Positions 31,757-41,469 of a stretch of DNA of 64,000 nucleotides are shown one piece after another. A program made the position numbers and the translations under genes. Each line of letters opens with the position of its first letter. The first letter of the stretch is position 1. Below the pieces are notes generated by a model. That model worked only from the letters and a program-made list of their open reading frames with translations, was not told the DNA's origin and searched no databases. This DNA is from Nocardiopsis kunsanensis DSM 44524 (GTDB lineage Bacteria; Actinomycetota; Actinomycetes; Streptosporangiales; Streptosporangiaceae). The DNA is taken from positions 95,577 through 159,576 of the forward strand of contig NZ_ANAY01000014.1 of assembly GCF_000340965.1 (NCBI RefSeq), given 5' to 3'.

Positions 31757-34700
31757 TCAGCGGACCACGTGTTCGCTCAGCCAGGCGTGCACGGCCTGGG
31801 CGGTGGTCGCGCCGTGCTCCTCCAGCATGGAGATGTGATCGCCGTGGACGTCGACGGGAACGTGCTCGCGCGGCCAGTCGAACCGCCAGTCCGGCCCGCC
31901 GACGGGGTTGCCGTCGCCGTCGCGCACCTGGTCGGTGGGGCGCACGAGCAGCAGCGGCATGTCCAGTTCACCCGGGACCCAGTCGGCGAACAGCTCCAGG
32001 TAGCGGCCCATGGCGGTGACCCGGGCAGGGTCCATGAGCCCGAAGCGGCGTTCGCGTTCGACGACACCGGTCTCGATGACGGGCATGGTGGTGCGGTCCT
32101 GCGGGGTGGGCGTGTCCATGAGCACCACTGCTTCGGGTGCGTACCCGCCCTGCTGGAGGCGTTCGGCGACCGCGTGGGCCATCCACCCGCCCGAGGACCG
32201 GCTGACCAGGACGAACGGTTCCTCGCCGGCCAGTTCGAGCACCGCCCGGGTCTGCAGGTCGACGGCGGCCTCCCGGGTGGCGGGCAGGGGATCGCCGGGC
32301 GCGAACCCCGGTTGGGGGAGCACGACGGTGTCGCGCTCCCCCTTGAGGGCGGCGCCGAAGCGCGCGTACTCCTGCACCCCGGAGACCATGACCAGCGACG
32401 GGAGGCAGATCAGGCGCGGGCGTGCGGGCCCGGTCGCGACCTCGACGGGGCGCGGCGGGGCCCCGAATCCCTCGGGGACGGTGAAGGCGGGCCGGAAAGC
32501 GGCGGCCGCGCGCACGAGGGCGATGCCGTCGTCGATGCGGCCGCGTACGCAGGCGTCGCGGAACAGGGCCACGACCCCTTCCAGACCGGCGTCGGTCCCG
32601 GCGGGCGCGGCAGCGGGTGCCGGTGCGGAACTGCTGCCGTCCGAGGGCAGCTCGGTGTCCAGATGGCGGGCGAGCGCCTCGGGGGTGCTGTGGGTGAAGA
32701 CCGCTCCGGAGGCCAGGCGCACCCCGGTCGCCTCCCGTAGTTCGCCGCGCAGCTGCACGGCGGTCAGGGAGTCCAGGCCCAGTTCGAGGAAGTCGCGGTC
32801 GGAGGGGACGTCGGCGGGCCCGGCGAGCCCCAGCACGTCGGCGGTGCCGGTGCGTACGAGGTCGAGCAGGGCGTCGGCGCGCTGTTCGGGCGGCAGGGTG
32901 GTCAGATCGAGGTCGGCGGCCTTGGCGGCGCGGCGCCGGGGCAGGGGAACAAGGGCGCGGTGGACCGTGGGGACGGTACCGGTGCGTTCGGCGCGCGAGC
33001 GCAGTCCGGCGGTGTCCACGGGCATGGGCATGAAGTGGGCCGCGGGCAGGTCCAGGGCATGGTCCATGAGCCGCAGGCCCTCGTCGGTGCCCAGGGGGCG
33101 GGCCATGCCGATGCGGGAGAGCCGGGACAGGTCGGCGGTGTCCAGGTGGGCGCTCATGCCGCCGAGGTCGGCCCACAGGCCCCAGGCCAGGGCGGTGGCG
33201 TGCAGGCCGTGGGCGCGGCGGTGGTGGGCAAGGGCGTCGAGGGCGGCGTTGGCGGCCGCGTAGTTGGCCTGGCCGGGACTGCCCAGGACGTTGGCGGCGG
33301 AGGAGAACAGGACGAAGGCCCGGACCGGCTGGTCGAGGGTGAGCCGGTGCAGGTGGAGTGCGGCGTCGCTCTTGGGTGCCATGACCCGGTCGACGTGTTC
33401 GGGGGTCAGGGTGGCCAGGGCGCCGTCGTCGAGGGTTCCGGCCAGGTGGAAGACGCCGACGACGGGTCCGCGTGCACGGTCCAGGGTGGTGCGTAGGGCC
33501 TCGGGGTCGGAGACGTCGCAGGCCACGACGTCGGCGCGGGCGCCGAGTCCGGAGAGTTCGGCGACCAGGTCCTGTGCGGCGGGGGCGTCGGGGCCGCGGC
33601 GGTTGATCAGCAGCAGGTCGCGTGCGCCGTGGGCGCGGACGAGGTGGCGGGTGACGGCGGAGCCGAGGGTGCCGGTGGCGCCTGTGACGACAACGGTGCC
33701 ACCGCCGAGGCCGGCGGGGGTCTGCTCGCCGGTCCCGGGCCCGTCTGCCCCGGTCCCGGGTGCTTCTGCCGCGGAGGTGTCGTCACGTACGAGGCGGGGC
33801 ACGTGGGGGCGGCCCCCGCGCAGGGCGAGCTGGGTCTCCCCGGTGGCGAGCGCGGCGGGCAGGTGCGGGGCCCCGTCGGCGATGTCGTCGAGGTCGACGA
33901 GGACGAAGCGGCCGGGGCGTTCGGTCTGGGCGGAACGTACGAGCCCCCACAGGGGCGCCTGTTCGAGGTCGGTGACGTCCTCGCCCGGCAGGACGGGTAC
34001 TGCGCGGCGGGTGAGGACGACCAGCGGGGTTTCCTCCCGGGTCTCGTCATCGGCCCATTCCTGGAGGAGGGCGAGCATCTCGCGGGTGGTGCGGCGGGCG
34101 GCCTCGGGGTCGTCCCCCGCGCCGGTTCCCGAACCGAGCACGGCGGTGGTGCCGGCGGGCAGCGGGGCGCGCGGATCCGGTTGGTGAGCCACACCCAGGT
34201 GGGTGCTCAGGTCCAGCGGGTCGGCGCCGATGACGGTCAGGTTCGGCAGCCCGGTGTTGTGTGGCCGGACCGGGTTCCACGTCAACGAGTACAGGTCCTC
34301 GGGGACACCGGTGTCGATGCGTTCGGGCAGGGGCCGCACGGCCAGGGAGGCGATGGAAGCGACCGGCTGCCCGGAGGGGTCGAACAGGTCGAGGGTGTAC
34401 TCGTCCGGGCCGAGGGGGCGCACGCGTACGCGCAGGTCGGTGGCGCCCTCGGCATGCAGGGTGACGTCGGTCCAGGCGAAGGGCAGGCGCACCCCGGTGT
34501 CGCTGGTCAGGGCCACGGTGTGCAGTGCGGCGTCGAGGAGGGCGGGGTGGAGGCCGAAACCGGCGGCGTCCCCGCGCAGGGACTCGGGCAGGGCGGCCTC
34601 GGAGAACACGGTGTCGCCGTCGCGCCAGGCGGCGTGCAGTCCCTGGAAGGCGGGGCCGTACTCGTATCCGCGTTCGGCCAGGTCGGTGTAGAGGTTCTCC

Positions 34701-37700
34701 AGATCGACCCGTTCGCCCTCCGGGGGCCAGGCGGTCAGGGGTGCGGGGGCGGGCGCGCCGGTGGGGGCGAGCAGCCCGGTGGCGTGTTCGGTCCAGGAGG
34801 AGTCGGGGGCGTGCTCGGGGCGTGAGTGCACGCGTACGGTGCGGCTGCCGGAGGGCTCTTGGGGGGAGGGCTGCGCCGGAGGCGTCCGTTGAGGGTGGTG
34901 GGGGGCGACGGGTTGGGCCAGGGTGACCTGCACGCGGGTGCGTCCGGACAGTGGCAGCGGGGTGTGCAGGGTCAGGTCGGCGACGTCCTCACCGGGAGCT
35001 GCGGCGTGCTGGACCATCTCCCAGAACACGGCCCCGGGCAGGAGCACGGTTCCGGACACGGCGTGGTCGGTGAGCCAGGGGTGGGTGTCGGGGCCGATCC
35101 GTCCGGTCACCACCTCTCCCCCGGTGCCGGGCAGGAAGGTGCGTGCGCCCAGGAGGGGGTGGCCGGCCTCGTCGACACCCTCGGCGGGCAGGGCCCGTCC
35201 GCCGCCGTCGGGGGCGAGCCAGTAGGTGCGGTGTTCGAAGGCGTAGGTGGGCAGGTCGACGGTGCCGGCCCGGGGGTGGACGGTGTCCCAGTCCAGGCGC
35301 AGGCCGTGGGCATGGGCGCGTGCCAGGGCGGTGGCGAACCCGTCGGGGTCGCCGTGGTCGCGGTGCAGGGTGGGGAGCACGGCGGCGCCCTCGATACCGG
35401 CGTCGTCGAGGGTCTGGGTGACGCCGTGGGAGAGGACGGGGTGCGGGCCGATCTCGACGAATGCGGTGTAGCCGGCCTCGCTCATGGAGCGGACGGCTTC
35501 CTCCATCCGGACCCGGCCGCGCAGGTTGCGGTACCAGTAGGCGGGGTCGAGGCCGGCGGTGTCGAAGGGGCCGCCGGTGACGGTGGAGTAGAACTCCGTA
35601 CCGGCGCTCGTGGGGTCGATGCTCTCCAGGCTGCGTAGGAGCTCGTCCTCGAAGGGCACGACGTGGTGGCTGTGGGAAGCGATGTCGATGTCGATGCGCT
35701 GGTGGTGAGTCCCCTCCTTCTCGCACACGGCGGCGAGCTCGGTGAGGGCGTCGACATCGCCCGCGACCACGACGGCGTTGGGTCCGTTGACGGCGGCGAC
35801 CTCGATACGGCCTTCCCAGCGCCGCAGCATCTCCTCCACCTCCCGGACCGGTAGGGAAATCGCGGCCATGCCGCCGGCGCCGGAGATACGCCGGAACAAC
35901 TGGCCTCGGCGCACCACGATCCGGGCGGCCTCGTCCAGGGTGAGGGCCCCCGCGATGTGGGCGGCGGCGATCTCGCCCTGGGAGTGGCCGACGACGGCAC
36001 TGGGGGTGAGTCCGTGGTCCTCCCAGAGGCGGGCGAGGGCGACCATGACCGCGAACAGGGCGGGTTGGACGACGTCGATGCGGGCGGGGTCGGGCGCGTG
36101 GGGCCCGCCCCGGACGACCTCGGTCAGGGACCAGTCCACGTAGGGGGCCAGGGCCTTCTCGCACTCGTCGATGTGGGTGGCGAAGCGTGGGGAGCCGTCG
36201 AGGAGGCCGCGGACCGTGCTGGGCCACTGTCCGCCCTGGCCGGGGAAGACGAAGGCGATGCGGTGCCCGTTTCCTGCGCGGCCGCGGACGAGGGCGTCGT
36301 GGTCCCGGCCTTCGGCGAGCGCGGTCAGGGCCTCGCGGCGCCGCAGGGGGTCGGCGGAGGCGACGACGGCGCGGTGGTCGAGGCCGGTGCGGGTGGTGGC
36401 CAGGGCGTGGCCGACGTCGCGGGCGTCCGGGACGGGCCGTGTGTCCAGGTGGTCGAGCAGGCGCCGGGCCTGGGCCGTGAGTGCGTCGGGGGTGTGCCCG
36501 GAAAGCGGCCACAGCACCGGACCGGTTCCGTGGGCGTTCTGCGTGCCGGCGGGGCGGGCGGCCACGCTCTCCGCCTCGGCGGTCCGCCCGTGGGTGCTTC
36601 CGGCCGTGTCCTGGGCCTTCCCGGTCCCGGCCGTCCGGGACGGGGGTTGTTCGAGCAGGGCGTGGGCGTTGGTTCCGCTCATACCGAAGGAGGAGACCCC
36701 GGCCACGTGCGGACGTTCCACGTCGGGCCAGGGGGTGTGCTCGGCGACGGGGAGGACCTTGCCCACGGACCAGTCCACTTCCCGGGTGGGTTCGTTCAGG
36801 TGCAGGGAGGCCGGCACGTGGTCGTGGTTGAGGGCCATCACGGACTTGATGAGCCCGCCCACCCCGGCAGCGGCGACGCTGTGGCCGATGTTGGACTTGA
36901 GCGAGCCCAGGAGGAGGGGGCGGTCGGCGGGGCGGCCGCGCCCGTACACGTCCATGAGGGCACGCGCCTCGATGGGGTCGCCGAGCGGGGTCCCGGTCCC
37001 GTGGGCCTCGACGGCGTCGACGTCGGCGGGGCCGAGTCCGGCGTCGGCCAGGGCCGAGCGCAGCAGGCGCCGCTGGGCCAGGCCGTTGGGGGCGGTCAGT
37101 CCGCTGCTGGCGCCGTCCTGGTTGACGGCGGTGCCGCGGACGACGGCGAGTACGGGCAGGCCGAGGCGTTCGGCGTCACCGAGTCGGGCCAGCAGGACCA
37201 TGCCGGCGCCCTCGCTCCAGGCGGTGCCGTCGGCGGAGGCGTCGAAGGCCTTGGCCCGGCTGCCGGGCGAGAGGGCGCGCTGGCGGCTGAAGGACAGGAA
37301 CGCGCCGGGGTCGGAGAAGACGGTGGCCCCGCCGGCCAGGGCCAGGGTGCACTCCTGGCGGCGCAGGGCCGTCACGGCGTTGTGCAGGGCCACCAGGGAG
37401 GAGGAGCAGGCGGTGTCCAGCGACATCGCGGGCCCTTCCAGGCCCAGCGTGTAGGAGATCCGGCCGGCGGCGACGCTGGTGGCGGTGCCGGTGGCCAGGT
37501 GTCCTTCGAGACCGTCCTCGGCGTGGGTGGCCCGGGGGCCGTAGTCGGGTGCGGTGATGCCGACGTAGACGCCGGTGTCGCTGCCGCGCAGGGAGGCCGG
37601 GTCGAGACGGCCGCGTTCGACGGCTTCCCAGGCGGTCTCCAGCAGCAGCCGCTGCTGGGGGTCCATGGCGGTGGCCTCCTTCGGGGAGACACCGAAGAAG

Positions 37701-38032
37701 GCGGCGTCGAACTCGCCCGCGTCGTAGAGGAACCCGGCCTGGCGCGCGTAGGTGGTGCCGGGGGTCTCGGGGTCGTCGTCGAAGAGGCCGTCCAGGTCCC
37801 AGCCGCGGTCGGTGGGGAAGTCGCCGACCGCGTCGGTGGCCCCGTCCACGAGTTCCCACAGGTCCTCGGGGGTGCGCACGCCGCCGGGGAAGCGGCAGCC
37901 CATCCCCACGACGGCGACGGGTTCGCGGGAAGCCTCGTTCAGGCGCTGGTTCTCCTTCTTGAGGCGCTGGACCTCCTTCACCGAATCCCGGAGTGCCCTG
38001 ACGACCTTGTCGCTGTTGTCCGTCTCCGTCAT
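31757..38032 (-). CDS. Type I PKS, final module: KS-AT-DH-KR-ACP-TE
   Basis: This is a 2091-residue modular PKS. The N-terminal coiled-coil docking segment (VRALRDSVKEVQRLKKEN) is followed by a KS (Cys-209 in DTACSSSLV, then EAHGTGT and KSNIGH). The AT has Ser-684 in [17 protein letters not shown] and IASH at the usual YASH position, giving a methylmalonyl prediction. The DH is complete (His-990 in HAVSGTVLLPG, Asp-1167 in HPALLDAALH). The KR has LDD (B type) and Tyr-1591 in GQANYAAAN. The ACP has Ser-1755 in LGLDSLTAV. The TE has Ser-1946, Asp in LMDTPTP and His in GDHISML. The TE elbow reads SRSSGG instead of the usual GHSSGG. It should add C3, form an alpha-methyl alkene and release the chain. 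GGAGGAAC precedes the ATG. Confidence 0.95.
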   Translation of the reverse strand: MTETDNSDKVVRALRDSVKEVQRLKKENQRLNEASREPVAVVGMGCRFPGGVRTPEDLWELVDGATDAVGDFPTDRGWDLDGLFDDDPETPGTTYARQAGFLYDAGEFDAAFFGVSPKEATAMDPQQRLLLETAWEAVERGRLDPASLRGSDTGVYVGITAPDYGPRATHAEDGLEGHLATGTATSVAAGRISYTLGLEGPAMSLDTACSSSLVALHNAVTALRRQECTLALAGGATVFSDPGAFLSFSRQRALSPGSRAKAFDASADGTAWSEGAGMVLLARLGDAERLGLPVLAVVRGTAVNQDGASSGLTAPNGLAQRRLLRSALADAGLGPADVDAVEAHGTGTPLGDPIEARALMDVYGRGRPADRPLLLGSLKSNIGHSVAAAGVGGLIKSVMALNHDHVPASLHLNEPTREVDWSVGKVLPVAEHTPWPDVERPHVAGVSSFGMSGTNAHALLEQPPSRTAGTGKAQDTAGSTHGRTAEAESVAARPAGTQNAHGTGPVLWPLSGHTPDALTAQARRLLDHLDTRPVPDARDVGHALATTRTGLDHRAVVASADPLRRREALTALAEGRDHDALVRGRAGNGHRIAFVFPGQGGQWPSTVRGLLDGSPRFATHIDECEKALAPYVDWSLTEVVRGGPHAPDPARIDVVQPALFAVMVALARLWEDHGLTPSAVVGHSQGEIAAAHIAGALTLDEAARIVVRRGQLFRRISGAGGMAAISLPVREVEEMLRRWEGRIEVAAVNGPNAVVVAGDVDALTELAAVCEKEGTHHQRIDIDIASHSHHVVPFEDELLRSLESIDPTSAGTEFYSTVTGGPFDTAGLDPAYWYRNLRGRVRMEEAVRSMSEAGYTAFVEIGPHPVLSHGVTQTLDDAGIEGAAVLPTLHRDHGDPDGFATALARAHAHGLRLDWDTVHPRAGTVDLPTYAFEHRTYWLAPDGGGRALPAEGVDEAGHPLLGARTFLPGTGGEVVTGRIGPDTHPWLTDHAVSGTVLLPGAVFWEMVQHAAAPGEDVADLTLHTPLPLSGRTRVQVTLAQPVAPHHPQRTPPAQPSPQEPSGSRTVRVHSRPEHAPDSSWTEHATGLLAPTGAPAPAPLTAWPPEGERVDLENLYTDLAERGYEYGPAFQGLHAAWRDGDTVFSEAALPESLRGDAAGFGLHPALLDAALHTVALTSDTGVRLPFAWTDVTLHAEGATDLRVRVRPLGPDEYTLDLFDPSGQPVASIASLAVRPLPERIDTGVPEDLYSLTWNPVRPHNTGLPNLTVIGADPLDLSTHLGVAHQPDPRAPLPAGTTAVLGSGTGAGDDPEAARRTTREMLALLQEWADDETREETPLVVLTRRAVPVLPGEDVTDLEQAPLWGLVRSAQTERPGRFVLVDLDDIADGAPHLPAALATGETQLALRGGRPHVPRLVRDDTSAAEAPGTGADGPGTGEQTPAGLGGGTVVVTGATGTLGSAVTRHLVRAHGARDLLLINRRGPDAPAAQDLVAELSGLGARADVVACDVSDPEALRTTLDRARGPVVGVFHLAGTLDDGALATLTPEHVDRVMAPKSDAALHLHRLTLDQPVRAFVLFSSAANVLGSPGQANYAAANAALDALAHHRRAHGLHATALAWGLWADLGGMSAHLDTADLSRLSRIGMARPLGTDEGLRLMDHALDLPAAHFMPMPVDTAGLRSRAERTGTVPTVHRALVPLPRRRAAKAADLDLTTLPPEQRADALLDLVRTGTADVLGLAGPADVPSDRDFLELGLDSLTAVQLRGELREATGVRLASGAVFTHSTPEALARHLDTELPSDGSSSAPAPAAAPAGTDAGLEGVVALFRDACVRGRIDDGIALVRAAAAFRPAFTVPEGFGAPPRPVEVATGPARPRLICLPSLVMVSGVQEYARFGAALKGERDTVVLPQPGFAPGDPLPATREAAVDLQTRAVLELAGEEPFVLVSRSSGGWMAHAVAERLQQGGYAPEAVVLMDTPTPQDRTTMPVIETGVVERERRFGLMDPARVTAMGRYLELFADWVPGELDMPLLLVRPTDQVRDGDGNPVGGPDWRFDWPREHVPVDVHGDHISMLEEHGATTAQAVHAWLSEHVVR

Positions 38033-38045
38033 GCGTTCCTCCGGC

Positions 38046-41000
38046 TCAGTTGTCGTAGACCATGCGTACGAGATCGTCGACGCCCATTCCGTCGACCTCC
38101 TCGTCGTCGGGGCCGTGTTCGGGGGCGGTCCCGGGTTCGTCCTCGGGCGCGGGTCCGGCGCCGGAGGCCGCGGCGGCCCCGGTCCCGTCCCCGCCGGCTC
38201 CGATCTCCTCGCTCAGACGGGTGGCCACGGCCCGGGGCGCGGGGTGGTCCAGGAGCACGGTGCTGGGTAGTTCGAGGCCGGTCAGCTCACCCAGTCGGGC
38301 GCCGAGGCGGACCGCGGCCAGGGAGTCGAAGCCCAGGTCGAGGAAGCCGCGGTCGGCGGGCACGTCCTGGGCACGGGTGTGGCCGAGCAGGACGGCGCTC
38401 TCGCGGCGCACGATCTGCAGCAGTTCCTCCTCACGCAGGTCGGCGGACATCCCTTCGAGCCGGGCGCGCAGGGCCGGCACGGCCGGGGCCTCATCGAGGG
38501 CCGGTGCGTCCGCGGCGGGTGCTGGTGCGCTGCCGGAGGGGACGGTGTCCAGCCAGTAGCGGCGGTGCTGGAAGGCGTAGGTGGGCAGGTCGACGGTGCG
38601 GGCGCCGCTGTTGAGGACCGCCCATTCGACCGGGACCCCGGCCACGTGTGCCTCGCCGATCCCGGTGGCCAGCGCTTCGGTCTCGGGCCGCAGCCGACTC
38701 TGCAGGGCCACGGCGCGGTGCTGGTCGCCGGCGGTGGGCCGCACCATCGCGGTCAGGGCGGCGTCGGGGCCGACCTCCACGAAAGCGGTCACCCCCTCGC
38801 GGCGCAGGTGGGCGATGCCTTCGGCGAACCGGACGGGCTCGCGCACGTGCCGCACCCAGTAGTCGGCCGAGCGGATCTCCTCGCCGGCACGGCCGCCGCC
38901 GAGGTTGGAGATCAGGGGCAGGACGGGTGGGCTCAGCCGTACCTCGGAGGCGACTCGGGCGAAGTCCTCGAGCATGGGGTCCATGAGCGGGGAGTGGAAG
39001 GCGTGCGAGACCGTCAGGCGGCGGGTGCGGTGGCCGCGTTCGGTGAAGGCGGAGACGACGTGGTCGACCGCCTCGGCCGCTCCGGAGACCACGACGGAAC
39101 CGGGTGCGTTGACGGCTGCGAGCGTGACGGGTGCGCCGGTGCGTTCGGCGGCCTCCTCCAGGACGGGTCCGGTCTCCTCGGGCGGGGCCTGCACGGCGGC
39201 CATGGCGCCGCCCTCGGGCAGGGCCTGCATGAGGCGGGCACGGGCCTCCACGAGCCGTACCGCGTCGGGCAGAGTCAGCACTCCGCAGACGTGGGCGGCG
39301 GTGATCTCGCCGATGGAGTGGCCGGCGACGTAGTCGGGCCGTACGCCCCAGGACTCCAGGAGCCGGTACAGGGCGGTCCCGAAGGTGAACAGCGCGATCT
39401 GGGCCCAGCCGGTGCGGTCCAGCAGTTCGGCCTCGGGGGTGTCTCGTCCGGCCCACACCACGTCGGTGAGGGGGCGTTCCAGGTACCGGTCGAACTCGGC
39501 GGCGACCTCGTCGAAGGCGCGTGCGAACACGGGGTGGGCGGCGTGCAGTTCCCTGCCCATGCCGGGGCGTTGGGAGCCCTGGCCGGTGAACAGGAAGGCG
39601 GTGGGCCCGGCCCCGTCGGCCGAACCGGTGATCACGCCGGGGTCGGACTCCCCCGCGGCCAGGGCCCGGAGTCCGCGGCGCAGTTCGTCGGTGCCCGCGC
39701 CCACGACGACGGCGCGGTCCTCCAGGTGAGCGCGGGTGGTGGCCAGGGACAGCGCGACGTCGCAGGGGCGGGAGGGGGCGTGTTCGAGGTGGCGCAGCAG
39801 GCGCACGGCCTGCCCGTGCAGGGCGGGTCCGCCGCGTGCCGAGAGCGGCCAGACCACCGGTTCCTCGTCCGGTGCAGGGGCTTCCTCGGCCCCGCTGCTC
39901 CGTGTGAGGGGGCCGGTCACCGCCGCGAAGTGCCCGGGGGCCTGTCCCGTCGGGGATTCCTGCACGGCCGTCTCGGCGTCGGCGGCCGTCCGGGGCAGGG
40001 AGCGGTCGTCCTCGGCCTGTTCGAGGATCAGGTGCACGTTGGTGCCGCTGATACCGAAGGAGGAGACCGCGATCCGGCGCGGGCGTGACGCCTCGGCCCA
40101 GGTGTGGTTGGTCTGGGCCAGGGCGATGCCGCTGTCCTGCCAGTCCACGTGCGGGGAGGGTTCGGCGGCGTGGAGTGTCGAGGGGAAGGTCCCGTGGCGC
40201 AGCGCCTGCACGGCCTTGACCGCCCCGGCGGCGCCCGCGGCCGCCTGGGCGTGGCCGATGTTGGACTTGAGCGAGCCCAGGAGGAGGGGCTCCTCGCGTT
40301 CGCCTCCGTAGACCCGCACGAGGGCCTGCGCCTCGATGGGGTCGCCCAGGGTGGTGCCGGTGCCGTGGGCCTCCACGGCGTCGATCTCGTGCGGGTCCAG
40401 CCCTGCATCGGACAGGGCCGCGCGGATCACGCGGGCCTGGGCGGGGCCGTTGGGCGCGGTGAGCCCGTTGGAGGCCCCGTCGGAGTTGACGGCGCTGCCA
40501 CGGACCACGGCCAGGACGGGTCGGCCGGCCGCGCGGGCGTCGGCCACCCGCTCCAGGACGAGCACGACCGCGCCCTCGGAGAACCCGGTGCCGTCGGCGT
40601 CGGCCCCGAAGGCGCGGCACCGTCCGTCCGGGGACAGCCCTCCCTTGCGGGTGAACTCCACGAGCAGGCCGTCGCTGCTCATGACGGCAGCGCCCCCGGC
40701 CAGGGCCATCGAGCACTCGCCGCTGCGCAGGGCCCGTACCGCCGAGTGGAGCGCCACCAGGGAGGAGGAGCAGGCGGTGTCCATGCTCAGGGACGGCCCG
40801 TGCAGTCCCAGTGTGTAGGAGATGCGTCCGGAGGCCACCGACGCCGTCGTGCCGGTGAGGGCGAGCCCGTCGTCGGTGGATTCGGCCATGCGCGGCCCGT
40901 ACTCCTGGGCGGTGAGCCCCACGTAGACGCCGGTGTCGGTGCCGCGCAGGGAGGCCGGGTCGATGCGGGCCCGTTCGATCGCCTCCCAGGAGGTCTCCAG

Positions 41001-41357
41001 CAGCAGCCGCTGCTGGGGATCGGTGGCCAGGGCCTCCTTCGGGGAGATCCCGAAGAAGCCGGCGTCGAAGTCGCCTGCCCGGTCGAGGAAGGCGCCCTCA
41101 CGCATGATCGACCGGGGCGGGTCGCCGGGCTCCTGCCAGCCGCGGTCCCGGGGCAGCGGCCCCACCGCATCGCCGCCGCGCTCCACCAGTTCCCACAGGG
41201 CCTCGGGGGTGTCGGCCCCACCGGGCAGGCGGCAGGCCATGGCGGTGATCGCCACCTGCGCGTCCCGGTCGGCCCGGTCGCGTTCCTCGCGCAGCCGGGC
41301 GTTCTCCTTCATCGCGCTGCGCAGCGCTGCGACCAGTCGCCCCTCGTCGGCGGTCAT
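38046..41357 (-). CDS. Type I PKS, second extension module: KS-AT-ACP
   Basis: This is a 1103-residue single module without reductive domains. A docking helix (VAALRSAMKENARLREERD) precedes a KS with Cys-196 in [16 protein letters not shown] and KSNIGH. The AT carries Ser-681 in GHSIGE and HAFH near residue 785, the malonyl-CoA signature. The ACP has Ser-1012 in LGFDSLAAV. The beta-keto group formed here should persist. I chose the ATG at 41357: AAGGAG ends 7 bases before it but only one base before the ATG at 41363. The stop is 13 bases upstream of the next PKS gene, so the two are co-transcribed. Confidence 0.95.
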   Translation of the reverse strand: MTADEGRLVAALRSAMKENARLREERDRADRDAQVAITAMACRLPGGADTPEALWELVERGGDAVGPLPRDRGWQEPGDPPRSIMREGAFLDRAGDFDAGFFGISPKEALATDPQQRLLLETSWEAIERARIDPASLRGTDTGVYVGLTAQEYGPRMAESTDDGLALTGTTASVASGRISYTLGLHGPSLSMDTACSSSLVALHSAVRALRSGECSMALAGGAAVMSSDGLLVEFTRKGGLSPDGRCRAFGADADGTGFSEGAVVLVLERVADARAAGRPVLAVVRGSAVNSDGASNGLTAPNGPAQARVIRAALSDAGLDPHEIDAVEAHGTGTTLGDPIEAQALVRVYGGEREEPLLLGSLKSNIGHAQAAAGAAGAVKAVQALRHGTFPSTLHAAEPSPHVDWQDSGIALAQTNHTWAEASRPRRIAVSSFGISGTNVHLILEQAEDDRSLPRTAADAETAVQESPTGQAPGHFAAVTGPLTRSSGAEEAPAPDEEPVVWPLSARGGPALHGQAVRLLRHLEHAPSRPCDVALSLATTRAHLEDRAVVVGAGTDELRRGLRALAAGESDPGVITGSADGAGPTAFLFTGQGSQRPGMGRELHAAHPVFARAFDEVAAEFDRYLERPLTDVVWAGRDTPEAELLDRTGWAQIALFTFGTALYRLLESWGVRPDYVAGHSIGEITAAHVCGVLTLPDAVRLVEARARLMQALPEGGAMAAVQAPPEETGPVLEEAAERTGAPVTLAAVNAPGSVVVSGAAEAVDHVVSAFTERGHRTRRLTVSHAFHSPLMDPMLEDFARVASEVRLSPPVLPLISNLGGGRAGEEIRSADYWVRHVREPVRFAEGIAHLRREGVTAFVEVGPDAALTAMVRPTAGDQHRAVALQSRLRPETEALATGIGEAHVAGVPVEWAVLNSGARTVDLPTYAFQHRRYWLDTVPSGSAPAPAADAPALDEAPAVPALRARLEGMSADLREEELLQIVRRESAVLLGHTRAQDVPADRGFLDLGFDSLAAVRLGARLGELTGLELPSTVLLDHPAPRAVATRLSEEIGAGGDGTGAAAASGAGPAPEDEPGTAPEHGPDDEEVDGMGVDDLVRMVYDN

Positions 41358-41469
41358 CGCCATTCTCCTTGCGTCCTGGGCACGGCCGGGCCTGGTGTGG
41401 CCGCGGCCGCGGGGTCCTGCACTGTCGTTGCGGTGCCGCCCGTGCGGGGCGGCGGGTCACCAGCGGTCC

